Shown piece after piece: positions 24,180-53,639 of a DNA stretch of 64,000 nt; position 1 is the stretch's first letter; each line of letters opens with the position of its first letter. A model generated the notes under the pieces. It was not told the origin of the DNA and ran no database searches. It was given only the letters and a program-made list of their open reading frames with translations. Made by a program: the position numbers and the translations under genes. The DNA is from Sipunculus nudus (lineage: Eukaryota; Annelida; Sipuncula; Golfingiida; Sipunculidae): assembly GCA_026874595.1 (NCBI GenBank), contig CM049309.1, forward strand, positions 38,143,079 to 38,207,078, in the 5' to 3' direction.

Positions 24180-24615
24180 ATCAAATTGCGCAGACTCCGC
24201 TTAGGGATTGTTGGAGTCAAAATCCGACCCCCACAATGCTCCAGGGTTTCTAAATACACCAGCGGCGTAGGTATGTCAGGCGCAGATCCAGGATTTTTTG
24301 TAGTGGGGGGGGGGGGGGGGGGTTGGGTTGTGACAACGGGTGTCATTGTGTGATTATTCCGAGTAATCTGCCTGTCATGGTTTAAAATTGGTCTAAAAAA
24401 GTTTGGTTGGGAGCGGTCGGGGGGAAGGGATCCGCGCCGGAATGTAGTAAAGAGGAAATGATAGTCTATACATGTTTTTTTTTTTTTTTGGGGGGGGGGG
24501 GGTTCTGCTTTTTTGTGGTAAGGACTTAACAGAATAAGCAATATTTTATAGCACTCGCTACGAAGACGTTTCCTTGAAATGTGACAAATTTTAATTTTTA
24601 AGTTTGACATTAACC
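24180..24615 (+). repeat. Dispersed repeat, occupied-site copy
   Basis: Shares its left part (TCTAAATACACCAGCGGCGT) and right part (CTTGAAATGTGACAAATTTT) with 41856-42125. This copy has an extra ~165 bp between them (see 24277-24440) and a T-run/G-run tract. The long open frame on the opposite strand here is interrupted by the homopolymers and shows no domain. Confidence 0.55.
24277..24440 (+). mobile_element. Short hAT-like MITE candidate
   Basis: Left end CAGGCGCAGATCC and right end GGATCCGCGCCGG are inverted repeats (11 of 13). The insertion is absent from the sister repeat copy at 41.9 kb, which behaves as an empty site. CAGxGGCGGATCC-type ends are common in hAT-like elements. I could not find a clean 8-bp target duplication, so the class is uncertain. 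Confidence 0.4.
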
Positions 24616-25065
24616 CCCCTCCTCCCCCGGGCAAAAGTTTAATTGTCAGCTTTTGTGTCACTGAATAGATCACACGAGTCGATCACAAGGTGAACACACT
24701 GACCATTTGGTAGAGTTAACTTGACCACTCAACCTCTGTGCACTGCTCTCGGTATTATCTGTGTCCCATTGCACATATAATACCTCAACGCTCGGCAGTG
24801 CACTTTGGTTTGTTGATACTTGTAGGCCAGCACACATACAGTGACATACTCTGTGTTACACAAATAAAACCTTGCGACAATTTACCGTTGCGAGACTCGC
24901 GCTGGAACTGGAGAAAAAAAAGAGGGCCTCTGCGTGGACTACACCAGTTTCCTGTGTCGAATGAACAACCCGGGCGTTTAATTTGCCAAAAGCATTAAGA
25001 TTATTATCTTATCAGCGACATAATTTACTTCCCAGCTGTTGACTTTGTAGTGTGGTTGAACGAAC
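24616..25065 (+). promoter_or_regulatory. 5' flank of the CYP4 gene
   Basis: Contains no other gene. I see no clear TATA box. The start codon at 25066 has a strong context (A at -3, G at +4). The AGGTCA-palindrome array ends about 1.3 kb upstream. The transcription start cannot be placed from sequence. Confidence 0.3.
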
Positions 25066-42488
<17,423 letters not shown>

Positions 42489-44069
42489 CTCGGGAATGGG
42501 GTGGCGTCAAGCTCGTTATGAAAATATCTGCATGAAATATATTGGATTTGTTAAATAAGACGATATGATATCTAAGGGGGAAGATAACTTCATTCTTGTA
42601 TAACCAGATTATGCACACGATTTTTGATAAACCTATATTTGTGTATAATGTGCATGTGTTATACACTTATATGTTGGCACTGCAGATATTTCTCCACAGA
42701 TGTTTTAAATATTACGATAATGGTATATATTAACCATAATCGCGAGTGACATATTGGTCCCGCTACAGAGGTACTTTTTTCTTGGTAGCATGTTTGATGT
42801 TACATGTAGGACAAGTTCAAAACGATTAACACATGTACATTACTTTATTAGTGACGATGAACTTTTATATAGATTGCCTGGTGTTATTGTGACACAGAGC
42901 ACGCAAATTAATTGTTAACGTGATTTTCCTTTCAGAAATCAAGACAGTATCTTTTGTAGTGTCTGTTGTACTTTCTTTGATCCGTTTAAGATGTTGTCAC
43001 AAATATAATACATAAACATTCTTTGGTTCTAAGAGCTGGATATATGTTGTTACCATTACTGTGCTCTGAGGAGAGGTGTAAACATAAAATATACTGTTAT
43101 TAATTGCTAGAAGAACAGTTACCAAACACGAAAAAACTACGTGCACATACTGATACTTTTTCTGACGATCTATAACATTTTACAATGATTGTACGAAATA
43201 AATGAAAATAATACACGTATTCTGCAGTAGGAGTTCATTCTATATTCTGTTTCTCATTATTAAAATAGAATAAAAAAAATACTTCACTAAATATTCAAAA
43301 CGAGGCGTTTGTACGCATAAGTGTTTTTAATATATGACTCTGATAGGTTAATTTTATTTTCATGTACTGATGTCACCAGAAGCGTCCGAGCTCTTAAACT
43401 TTCATTTATCGCCACAAGAGTCACCCTTTCTAACCTTGCACTGATCTGAATATACGTATAGGCCACCTAAACTGATTTGGAGTCACGCCAATTAAACTGA
43501 CATGAAACAATGCTACCTGCTCGACATATGTTCAGCTGAAACGTTATATTTTCATTTATCCTTTCACTGTTAATTATTTTTAAATAATTCATACTTCTTA
43601 TACGTGCGGACCATGCAAACAAGGCACATTGCATAATCATTCACTTTTCACTCTGAAAACGCATCGGGAAATAATACGTAGCGTGAAGGGTCAACATATT
43701 GTTATATGAACATCAAAATTGAACCATTCTGTCATTGATTGATAACTGATACTGGCACACAGTCATGTCGTGAAGCTATTGTTTTCACATACAAAACCAA
43801 AGAAAACTCAGAAAGTTAAACACGAAATGAATTAAATTGACAACCATTAATATTCATGGTAGTTAAACTCTACACTGTAACATGATTTACTGCCGATAAA
43901 CGTGTCAGCAGAGGTCGATCGTCCTGCCTTAAAATATACAGCAGACGATTGGCGGTGCCTTTCATCGTTCTAATGATATTACTTTTATAGAGATTATAAA
44001 GCTAGAGAGGGATAATGTGTAACAGGACATGTGATCGAGTGGTGCTGTAGCATAATGTGACAACCCGGC
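42489..44069 (+). other. CYP4 3' UTR and intergenic DNA
   Basis: AT-rich, no other gene or repeat that I can support. Confidence 0.5.
43197..43202 (+). terminator. Candidate poly(A) signal of CYP4
   Basis: AATAAA about 710 bp after the stop codon. It would give a 3' UTR of about 730 nt. No earlier AATAAA was noted in 42489-43196. Confidence 0.4.
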
Positions 44070-44310
44070 TTCTGTAGCTCAGGGATGGAGTACAGGACTA
44101 AAAGCCAGGAGATCGAATCTCAGCCGAGCCGGTGAGATTTTTCACGATCGGCCCCGACCCAGGATTAGCAGGCGAAAAGGGAAGGCCGTGCCCAACGGCC
44201 GAGTTTTACTCACAAACTTTCGGGGTTCCTCTGTGGTATGACCCAGCAAAAGGGACGATTACACATCCAGGGCCCGCAGATGCAGAACGAGTACGTCCAT
44301 CACATGTATG
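44070..44310 (+). mobile_element. tRNA-derived SINE candidate
   Basis: The first ~65 bp look like a decayed tRNA: box A TAGCTCAGGGATGG (about 44077-44090) and box B GATCGAATCTC (about 44111-44121), with GGCT/AGCC ends that can pair. The anticodon stem does not fold, so it is not a functional tRNA. A GC-richer body follows. The open frame over it is accidental. Confidence 0.5.
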
Positions 44311-45639
44311 CATAATCACAGCCAAAACGAAATCTTTCATTTTCTACCATCGAAAACTGTTTGCAGAACAAAGGTATCCAGATGTACCAGCTTTCTCACG
44401 CAAAGCTCTTGATCCTTGCGGTTCAAATCTTGTTCAAGATTTAATGTTTCCATTTCTTCCCTATGTTGTCTTCCTTGTAAGTTTCTAGACAAGCTGTGGA
44501 GGGTCCAGAAAACATCACCAAGGCTGGTGTCTGGCGCCAAGGAGCCGACCCCATCACACCCATACTTACAAAACACCACTGTCTTTTTGTCGTGCCGTAC
44601 AATGGTTCTAGAATTTAACTATAACATTGCAAGGACAAAACATGTCTATCACCGATCCATATTAGAATCAGAAAGCCTTTAACATTTACTGTTCCAATGG
44701 CACAAAGCATCTGATTAAGGATTTTTTTGTATCTGAAGAATGAATTGAAAGGTGGTGTTAGATCTTAGAGAGCCTTCTTTACTGAGGCATCAGGTTCGTA
44801 GAATGTACTTCCGGTATGATCAACTGAATTTTAATTAGCGTTATATGAATGAAACTATTATCATCATTATCATTATCAAAGAGTTTCATGTAAATTCATA
44901 TAGTGGATGTTTGTTAATTCGATTATGTTTAATCAGTTGCAGATCGGTTTGGGATATACGTGTTCTTTAACTCTTCTAAACAGCACTGAGCCCTTGTACA
45001 TCTATCTAGCATTCTCAGCATGTTGAGGCACATGCAGCTAATTGTGTAACAAACTGATGATTTGCCATCTTTCAGTGGTTAAGTTTAATGCCCACATCTC
45101 AGCGATAAGCACTTATATTATTATGTGATCTCAAACGGTGGTGCCAGGATCATAAGGGATTTCTAGAGACGTTGCTAGAATGCTGCTCGTTACCTAGACC
45201 CTCCTGGTAACCATTTAGATTATATATATGTACACCCAGAGAAAGCATATTATCCCGACAAAATATTCTTATCCTGCTAGAGATATAAGAAAGATGGTGC
45301 ACGAAACAACGATCAGCAGTAAAACTTAACAGTGTGCAACGAGTAAGTGTCAACAACCCGGCCAATACCTTGACCTTTCAGCGTGATGTACAAGTTGAAT
45401 ACTGAATTTACTCAATCAATATTTTAGATATAATTCTATACAGCATGTTTTCACGGTAATATGGATAGTATATAAAATAATTGATTAATAATCGATTCAT
45501 CGGTTGCTTTTTATCTTTAAATCATCAAATATGATCTTATAACCGATTGCTGCCACTAGTAAAAAGGCACGGGGTGAGACATGCGTCGCTTCTTGTTTCG
45601 ACAGACCATATATGCTATATGGTCCATATGACATTAACA
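44311..45639 (+). other. Intergenic DNA
   Basis: No feature that I can support. Short open frames lack recognisable motifs. Confidence 0.45.
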
Positions 45640-45815
45640 TTTATAGGGGCACAATCACCTGTCTGTCTTTTCTAAACTTAAAGTAATCCCTTGGAGCTTT
45701 TATAAAAATAGGCCAGAAAACTTGAACATGTACGATAAGTTCATACATTCTTCACGGAGTCGTTATAAGAACTTGTCAACACCAGAATTACCCTTAGATC
45801 ATTAATATATTCACG
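45640..45815 (+). repeat. TTAAAGGGGCC family, copy D, left part
   Basis: Shares TAATCCCTTGGAGCTTTTAT, AAAATAGGCCAGAAAAC and the ACCCTTAGATCATTAATAT segment with copies B and C. Cut at 45815 by the foldback element; the right part is at 50664-50720. Confidence 0.6.
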
Positions 45816-46859
45816 TAGTCCGGGGGCTGATGGGGGTCCTGTGTGCAATCATATGTCCCCTAATTTTGACTACTGATCCAGGTAGGACACCTTTAGAGGA
45901 GTAAAAAAACTTGGGTAGACATCCTGGATCGCGGACAGAAAGGGTGAAATTCAAGATGGCATCCAAGATGGCCGCCAAACCATTGAATCATACATATCTC
46001 GAAAAATAATTGGGGTAGGGGATTGATTTTGGTGTCTTTGCCTATTTTTTCAGGGTCAAGGATTCTATTAAAATAATTTCCAAGACAGTACCGTATTTGA
46101 TAATGTTTTTATTCAATATGGCTGCCTATATGGCCGCCGTACCATTAAATCATACATGACTCAAAAAGTATTTGAGGTAGGGGAATGATTTTGGTGTCTT
46201 TGCCTATATTTTCAGTGTCAAGAAATCTATTGAAACCATTTACAAGACAGTACGGTATTTAGTTATGGTGATATTCAATATGGCTGCCAATATGGCCGCT
46301 GTACCATTGAATCGCATATGACAAGCCAAGGAATCAAGATAGGGGTTGATTTTTTGTGTTATCGTCTATGTTTTTCAGGGCCGAGGAGTCTCTTTTAATT
46401 ATTTTCAAGAGTATAAATTATATTATCGTACAGACTATGAATTTTTTGTTTCTGGGGATATTCAATATGACTGCCAATATGGCCATTGTACGTTTGATCA
46501 TGTATGACACTTCAGGGAATAGAGGTAGGGGGTTGATTTTGGTACCTTTGCCTTTGTTTTCAGGGTCAAAGGATCAACTGAAACCAACTCCAAGACAATA
46601 CAGTATTTGGTTATGGTGATATTCAATATGGCTGCAAATATGGCTTCTTAACAGTTGAGTCATGTCTGACAAGCCGAGGAAATAAGGTTGGGGATTCAGT
46701 TTAGTATCTTTGCCTATGTTTTCAATATCTAGGATTCTTGCAATTATTTATTTTTTTTTTTTTTTTGTTTTAGTGTCAGTCAACATTAGCTGCCAATATA
46801 AAGCTTCTTTGATTACTATAAAAATTCACGTACATCTAACATATTGTGTGCTCAAATTA

Positions 46860-47600
46860 TGTTCTTTCACAAGTCTTGGAGAACATAGGTCCCATTGACT
46901 TTATTTTCTATGTCAAAGGAAACATTACAATGACCTCCCTTTCACTTTAGCTAAGACATTTTATTTTATTAAACATTTAAGACTGATGCCCTGTCTGACT
47001 TTCTGGGTGGTAGAAATTAGCTCACAAAATATATATCACCATGACCCAGTTTCAATTGTTGATAGAGATTTAGGATGGACCTAAAATTTTATGTGAGAAG
47101 ATTCTAGGTCAAACTGTGATGATTTCTAGGTCAAACTGTAATCTGACTTTCAGTGTTAAATTTGTGTTTTTTCTTTAGCTCACAGCATTATGATAACAGT
47201 GATCTAGTTTATGGATTCGACAAAAACTTTCCTAGGACCTCTCTGGATGTTATATTAGAATGCTCTAAGAACCTAATTTTAGGTTTCAAAGGAGATTTGC
47301 CCAGAACTTCCCTGGATGTTAGGTTAAAATAGTCTAGGGTTTACGGACACCAATTGAACCCAGTCACACTGTTAGCCCTGAAGCTTGCAGAGTAAATGTC
47401 ACGATGAAATAACTTTAGATTTCCTTGAAGATATTTCCAGAAACTTCTATTTTGCGTTATAGGATTCTGGGCCGATTAGATACTATAAGTGCCAATCCAC
47501 ATTCAGGGTGCACAAATCATTTTTTTTTTTTGTTCCTATAGCCAGTAAAATATAAATTACAGTGACCTAATTTCTTGTTTTAAAGGATATTTGCCTAGGC
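46860..47600 (+). repeat. 159-bp family units inside the foldback
   Basis: Four to five strongly diverged units (landmarks GATTCTAGG, CACCATGACC, CTAGGACCTC), older than the array at 20880-23790. Confidence 0.55.
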
Positions 47601-48439
47601 AAATGACGTACAGTCTGCTGAGCTAAAAGAACAACAAACATGAAAAGATGACAGAACTTGAGACAAATCTAGAGCAAAAGATGTTCTGCAAGAGAAACAA
47701 TCGCACATGCCAGCAGGCTGTGTTGTTGGTGTCATGACAAAAAAATCAGTGTTACCACCTTTAGGGAACTATTTGAACAGTTTCTGGGCTTGATGCTCGG
47801 AAATTTGTCAAATTGCACAACAATTAGGTTTCATTTTTTACTCTTATATTAAGGTATTTGTGAAAGACAAAGGCGCACATTGAAAACTCCTGTTTTTGTT
47901 AGCAATATTTCTCTGCACACCAAACAACTAAGGGATCTGGACAATTTCTCTCCATCATCAAATAATAAAATTAAATTTGAAGCTTTCCTCAGAAAGTGTA
48001 CAGTGAAATATTTTACTCAGAAAAACCTGAGTGTACACTAGAATAGTGCAGGTTGGTTAATATTTCCTTAAAGACACAGTCTGTCAGAAAATAGAGCGCT
48101 CACACATCATCCTGAATTAGTCTCTGATAATAAAAAGGGTGGATGTCCTTATCATTCCTCTTGTCCTCTTTTGGGGTAAGAAATGAGCTGAAACAGATCG
48201 TTATTATCGCTAATAAAACAGATGTGATTGTACTCGTATTGTCCTTTTCGCATCTGTTTGTGTCAAGTGGACTTAATGAACTGTGGCTCAGAGGGAGAAC
48301 TGGAGACAAAAAACCGAGGTATATTCCAATTCATGATCCGACAGAAGAATCGGCAAGCTTATATTTATGTTCTTCCAGCAATTCATGTCTTGACTTGAAA
48401 ATTGCGTTACTAGCAGATTTGGACCTGCGTACCAAAGCA

Positions 48440-48620
48440 ACAACAAGCCAAGCCAAAAGAAGGTATACGCTCATCGAGCAGCTACAGGTTGCTGCGGTCA
48501 AGACCTCAGCCCTGTGCGCTCCTTAAGCATGTTCTCTGAGCCAACAGTCGCAGTGCCATGCCAAGCAGGGAGCCGCAAAGGCCGCCATCGTCCATCCTGA
48601 GCCGGTGACCTTTTTAGATA
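48440..48620 (+). repeat. GC-richer dispersed repeat, second copy
   Basis: Counterpart of 8055-8280 inside the foldback interior. Followed by an ACAACAATAAAGCAAC end near 48780 that may be a polyadenylation region of the parental element. Confidence 0.5.
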
Positions 48621-50663
48621 GCTACAGCATCCACAGCCACGAAGCCATGAGAAGCAACCCACATTCCCTCCACCGATCCCAGCAGCGGAGACCCAGCCAT
48701 GCCATCCGAGAGCCGAACTCGATCTTGTGAACGACACTGTTTCGAGACCCATCGCCATTGTACTTGCAGCAACAACAATAAAGCAACTATCTACAATATC
48801 CTATCTTAGAGATTTCAGACGGCTGAATGGAAATATACAAGACTGTGCAATGCAGAAAATACCTTTTTTGGGTACTAAACCGTGGAAATCATAGCAACTG
48901 TCGATCATTTGTGGTACACAATGTAGCATCAATTATCGGGAACTTCACTTCATGATCTACCAACAAACAAACAATTCTAACCAGGGCCGTACCTAAAAGC
49001 ATTCTATAAGACATACACGTATGTTTGGAGAATCTTTCTCTTGTTATATGGTCTTGCAAGAAGCAGAGACTTCCCTGCATCATATTATGCAAATTGCAAG
49101 AAAGTTAAACGCACCCATGTAAAATTGAAATGTGGAAATTTGCATACAATAAACCTGAATAAGTTATGATGGACTTGGTACCCATTAGATATGAAACTTG
49201 CATGCAAAGAAATATGTATTATCCGTTGATATATGTTGATTTCATCAATTTCTTTACGTAAAAACTTATAATCAACTATGTCAATGTAGCTTGGGATCTA
49301 AGAATGTTACGTCGAATGTTAAGACACTCTGCAATATTGACAGCCATTATTAACTTCGTCATTATCAAATACTTTATCGACCAAATAATTTCAAGAGATA
49401 CCTTGACCATGAAGACCCCCTAATCAATCACCAAGCTGTATTCCTTGGTAAATTTTGGATGATTCAGTGACATGGCCGGAGCCATATTGAATTCCACTTT
49501 AGCCTGAAAAGATACCGGCCTGATGATGATTTTGGTTGTTTTTTTCATCATTGAAAATTTAACAAAAGACAACAAAATCAATCTTGTCTCGATTCTTTGG
49601 TGAGTTACTCATGATTCAATTGTGCAGCTGTTTTTATTGGTAGCCATAATGGTAACCATGTTGAATTTTACCATAACCTAATACGGTATATTCTTTAAAA
49701 TAGTTTCAATAGATCCTTTAACCCTTAAAACATATCCAAGACATCGAAATATCATCCCCTACCTTAATTCCTTGGATAGTCAGACATGGTGCAATGGTAC
49801 AGTGACCGTATTGGCAGCCATATTTAATATCACGATAACCAAATACGGTATTGTCTTGAAAAAAAGTTTAAATGGATTCTTTGACCCTGAAAACATAGGC
49901 AAAGACATCAAAATATCAACCCCTACATTAATTCCTTGGATTGTCATACATGATCCAATGGTTCCCCCATTTGCAGCCTATTAAATATCCCCTTAACCAG
50001 AAACAGTATACTCTTGAAAATAATTAAAAGAGACTCCTGGGCCCTGAAAAAAACATAGACGATAACACCAAAATCAACCCCCTACCTTGTTTCCTTGGCT
50101 TGTCATGTGCGATTCAATGATACAGCGGCCATATTGGCAACCATATTGAATATCACCGTAACCAAATACGGTCTCGGAAATGGTTTCAATAGATATCTTC
50201 GCCCTGAAAACATAGGCAAAGACACCAAAATCATTCCCCGCCTCAATTACTTTTTGAGACATTGAAAACATAGGCAAATATAGCAAACTGAATTCCCAAC
50301 CTTAATTCCTTGGCTTGTCAGACATGACTTAACTGTTAAGAAGCTATATTGGCAGCCATATTGAATATCACCGAAACCGAATACGGTATTGTCTTAGAAA
50401 TTGTTTCAATAGATTCCTTGACCCTGAAAACATAGGCAAAGACATCAAAATCATCCCCCTACCTCAATCACTTTTCGAATTATATATGATTCATGGTTTG
50501 GTGGCCATCATGGACGCCATCTTGAATTTCGCCCTTTCTTCCCACGATCCAGGATGTCTACCGAAGTTTTTTTTTTTACTCCTGTAAGGGAGTCCTACCT
50601 GGATCAGAAGTCAAAATTAGGGGACATACGATTGCACAAAGGACCCCCTCAGCACCAGGACTA

Positions 50664-50720
50664 ACAGAGGAAGCCAGAAAACACATATATTCTTTTTCAA
50701 ACGGCAAGTGAATAGGACCC
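50664..50720 (+). repeat. TTAAAGGGGCC family, copy D, right part
   Basis: CAGAGGAAGCCAGAAAACAC continues the copy C sequence exactly where the left part stops. It ends GTGAATAGGACCCTTTAA, the inverted form of the family start. Confidence 0.6.
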
Positions 50721-53046
50721 TTTAATTAGTACTTTTGCCGTGAGAGCATTCATCATGACACATACATAGTAATACATTACACAAACAATGTGGACTCTGG
50801 ATCTGCTTTCGGTATAATTAAATTGAACACTAATCAAATTATATTTATGCACACCGTTCATGTCTTTGCATAATTATATTGTACGTTTTTCGAAGGCATC
50901 TTTCAGGTCGCTGGCAGCCGAGGTTAATATAATGTATCAGTGACAGATATAGAGTGACATCAGCTGTTCACACGATCATTGCTTCAAGTCAGTGTTGCTC
51001 TGTATATTCTAGTTTAGACCATGTCTATCAAAATTTAAAAAACAAGCTTATTTTGAAAATATTCAATATATAACACAATTTATACTTCAGTCTTGCCAAG
51101 CCGCCGTTTTCGTTCACTCTGACTGGTTTAATTATAAAATTTAAACATTAGATGGCCGCAACATGCATATATTAGGTATGCAGGACCGTTTCTACGCTAG
51201 GCAATACAGTCATCTCTCCTAAATTTTGTTTTTTTTTCTAGGAGTACCTTCAATCTAAATCAAAACGTAACCATGAACACAGCCATGATAAGCCAACGAA
51301 GTAAAGATATGCCCAAAACGAATGTCGATAAATATGCTAAACTGCAAATGTCTCGCAGGATTAACTCCTCTCACTGGACATATCGTTTGCTGAAGCTAAA
51401 GTAACAATGCAAGATCCAACAGTCACGTATATTGTAAAACCTGAATTTATTGACATCAGTAGCGCCCTTCTCCGCTTTTCAGCCACAGCAACCTAAATCC
51501 CCTTTTGGAACCATAGACCCCACCTTTCCGGACCCGAGGACATGTTTCATGTTTTCTCGTTGGTCTTTACGGGTTGGTCCCACATACTTTCTAAAATCCT
51601 GGATCCGCCCCTGTACATGGTCTTTGCAGAATGTGATTTATTATACTGGGTATATAGACATGTTTTCTTCATATATGTATTGACCCATGATCACACTTTT
51701 CTTTTAATTATAACGACTTTGCTTTGAGCAGATGGTCTGGTTCCTAGAGCTGTTGTCTCGCTCTCCTGGAAGTTGTGTTTGTCTTCGTCACAGTTTACAA
51801 ACGGTTTAATTAATAAAAATTGCGAATCTGGATATTGTATGTTCGATTTAATGTGTGCATTATATGTGGATAAGGGGATCAGATATCAAACGTGTAGTGG
51901 TTGGCCTTATATACGCGAAGGTTTTAATTTCGCGGACTATTTTATTTTAAATTTTTATAAACCTACACAGAATGTACCATTATCATATGAATTAATTATA
52001 TCAAATATCATGCGCACAAAATCTTACTAATTGAACGGGGGCCAAAAGGAATATCGAATCAGTTGAAAATATTCTTTATTAATGGTAGATGATTTGAAAG
52101 ATCCGACATAATTTATACAATCAATCTTTGAACATACAGTATCTAATATATATTGTATTATATTATTCATATTATATATCAATATTTTACTTTTCATTTT
52201 GCCTTCCACGGTGGGATCTCTTATTCACGAAGGCTTTATGTTCGTTGTAATTCTCCTTTGGCGTATATCACATTTAAAAACGACGACCGAAGGAGGCGTT
52301 CCGCACATGATGCGATATGTACAAAATGTATATAATTATATATTACTCTGTGAAACAACACACATGAGATTTACTTGGGATTGTCGTGTTTTAGAAATAC
52401 TGCGATGTTTTTGGATACATTAGTTAATACGCTTAAAGTATCATTTATATTTGTAACCCCTATATCTAAATCAATTCAAAAGTCCTTTGAATTTACATAA
52501 GACCCCATAATGGTTACATTATTTTAAACTTGCTACTGTGATCTTTCTGATAATATACATATTTTTTTAACTTTTCATGAATTAATATTAAACTTCATGA
52601 CAATATCACAAAAAAAAATTTTTTTCTTGTTTTTCCTCTATCAATATTCTATCTACCCTGAAATTGAAATTTTAGATTTCCATTCATGAATTGTTGAATA
52701 AAAACTTAACATTTCAGTTTTAGGGTATACAGAATCATGAAAAACGTTTAAGAGATTTTGTCATGTAGTTTTAATATTAGTCCAATAAAAAGCGGATTAT
52801 TGTTACTGGGGGCTTAAAATAATGTACCTTTTAAAAATTTAAATTATTTTCTTAATGTTACAAAATTCATGTAAAAAATGAGTGAAAAATTCAAAAACAT
52901 GTATACTATCAGAAAGATCGCTGTACCAGGTTTAAAATAATGTACACTTTATAGGGCCTTATATGAATATAATCTACTTTTGGATTGAAGTCAGATTTAG
53001 GGTTTTTATACAGTAATGATACCTTAACAGATCCAGTGCTGGCAAA
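50721..53046 (+). other. Intergenic DNA with one repeat fragment
   Basis: Mostly AT-rich single-copy sequence. About 51470-51615 is a GC-richer fragment ending CTAAAATCCTGGATCCGCCC, a hAT-like terminal word also seen inverted at 24277. No gene seen. Confidence 0.45.
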
Positions 53047-53243
53047 ATGACCACGGCAGCCTTCCTCCCCGTATGGGACTGCAGAAGTCTCCCAGTGCTG
53101 GCCTACGGCACGGTCCTTATGGGAGTGGTACTTCATATGGTCATCCGTGTGGTGACACTGTTCTGGCAGTGCTTTCGAGAAGAGAAACAGATGTGTGTTT
53201 TTCCAGGGGAACCCTAACATTGGTTATAGGAAACATATTGGAT
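53047..53243 (+). pseudogene. First exon of a second cytochrome P450, frameshifted
   Basis: ATG at 53047 opens a frame with an N-terminal membrane segment (VLAYGTVLMGVVLHMVIRVV), a basic/aromatic stretch and a P450-style proline hinge FPGEP, then TAA at 53215. Shifting by one base restores TLTLVIGNILD up to a consensus donor GAT|GTAAGT at 53244. With one lost base returned, the exon would be phase 0 and about 66 codons, like CYP4 exon 1 (60 codons). I see no further exons of this gene downstream, so it is probably a stranded exon or pseudogene. A sequencing error at the GGGGAACCC run is possible. Confidence 0.5.
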
Positions 53244-53639
53244 GTAAGTATAATCATATAATTTTTATTCCTGTTTTACTGGAGACTGCTTGAGTCCCTT
53301 TTGTATATTTAACTAGATACCATAAAACTGAATTTATCAAAATTGAAGAACAGAAAACAAATGGTGTCGGATATATAAATGAAAGTCTCATTAACATTTT
53401 TAAAGGATGGACATATTTCGCGAAAATTCCATAGTATAACACTGGCTGTTGCTCATATCTTAACTACATACATATCATATATGAGTCTATAAAATGAAAA
53501 ACAAACGTTCAAATGCTTTATTTCTGTAATTTCTGTTATGTCATGAGCATAATTCAGTGATATTAAATACATTCGATGTATATGAAACAACGTTTGATTA
53601 CATCTGTGTGAATGAATTGAGTTTATTAAAAGGAAGTGA

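Larger units (their letters stand above)
45816..50663 (+). mobile_element. Large foldback element (~4.85 kb) with inverted subrepeat arms
   Basis: Ends TAGTCCGGGGGCTGATGGGG and, inverted, TAGTCCTGGTGCTGAGGGGG. Arms of roughly 0.9 to 1.2 kb (45816-46690 and 49440-50663) are made of ~150-170-bp subrepeats (five left, about seven right), each with a CAATATGGCTGCCAATATGG-type word and an AAATACGGTA word, inverted between the arms. The interior (46690-49440) has 159-bp family units (46860-47600) and a dispersed block shared with 8055-8280 but no transposase frame. It is inserted within repeat copy D. Similar to FB-type foldback elements; family unknown. Confidence 0.8.

Noticed and set aside
23849-24673. 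274-codon open frame on the minus strand
   Set aside because: It runs through homopolymer tracts and two dispersed repeats, has proline runs from poly(G), and no protein family features.
44070-44135. Functional tRNA gene
   Set aside because: The anticodon stem does not pair and the acceptor stem is incomplete; better a SINE head.
48143-48526. 127-codon open frame in the foldback interior
   Set aside because: It runs into the dispersed repeat shared with 8055-8280 and shows no transposase or other motif.
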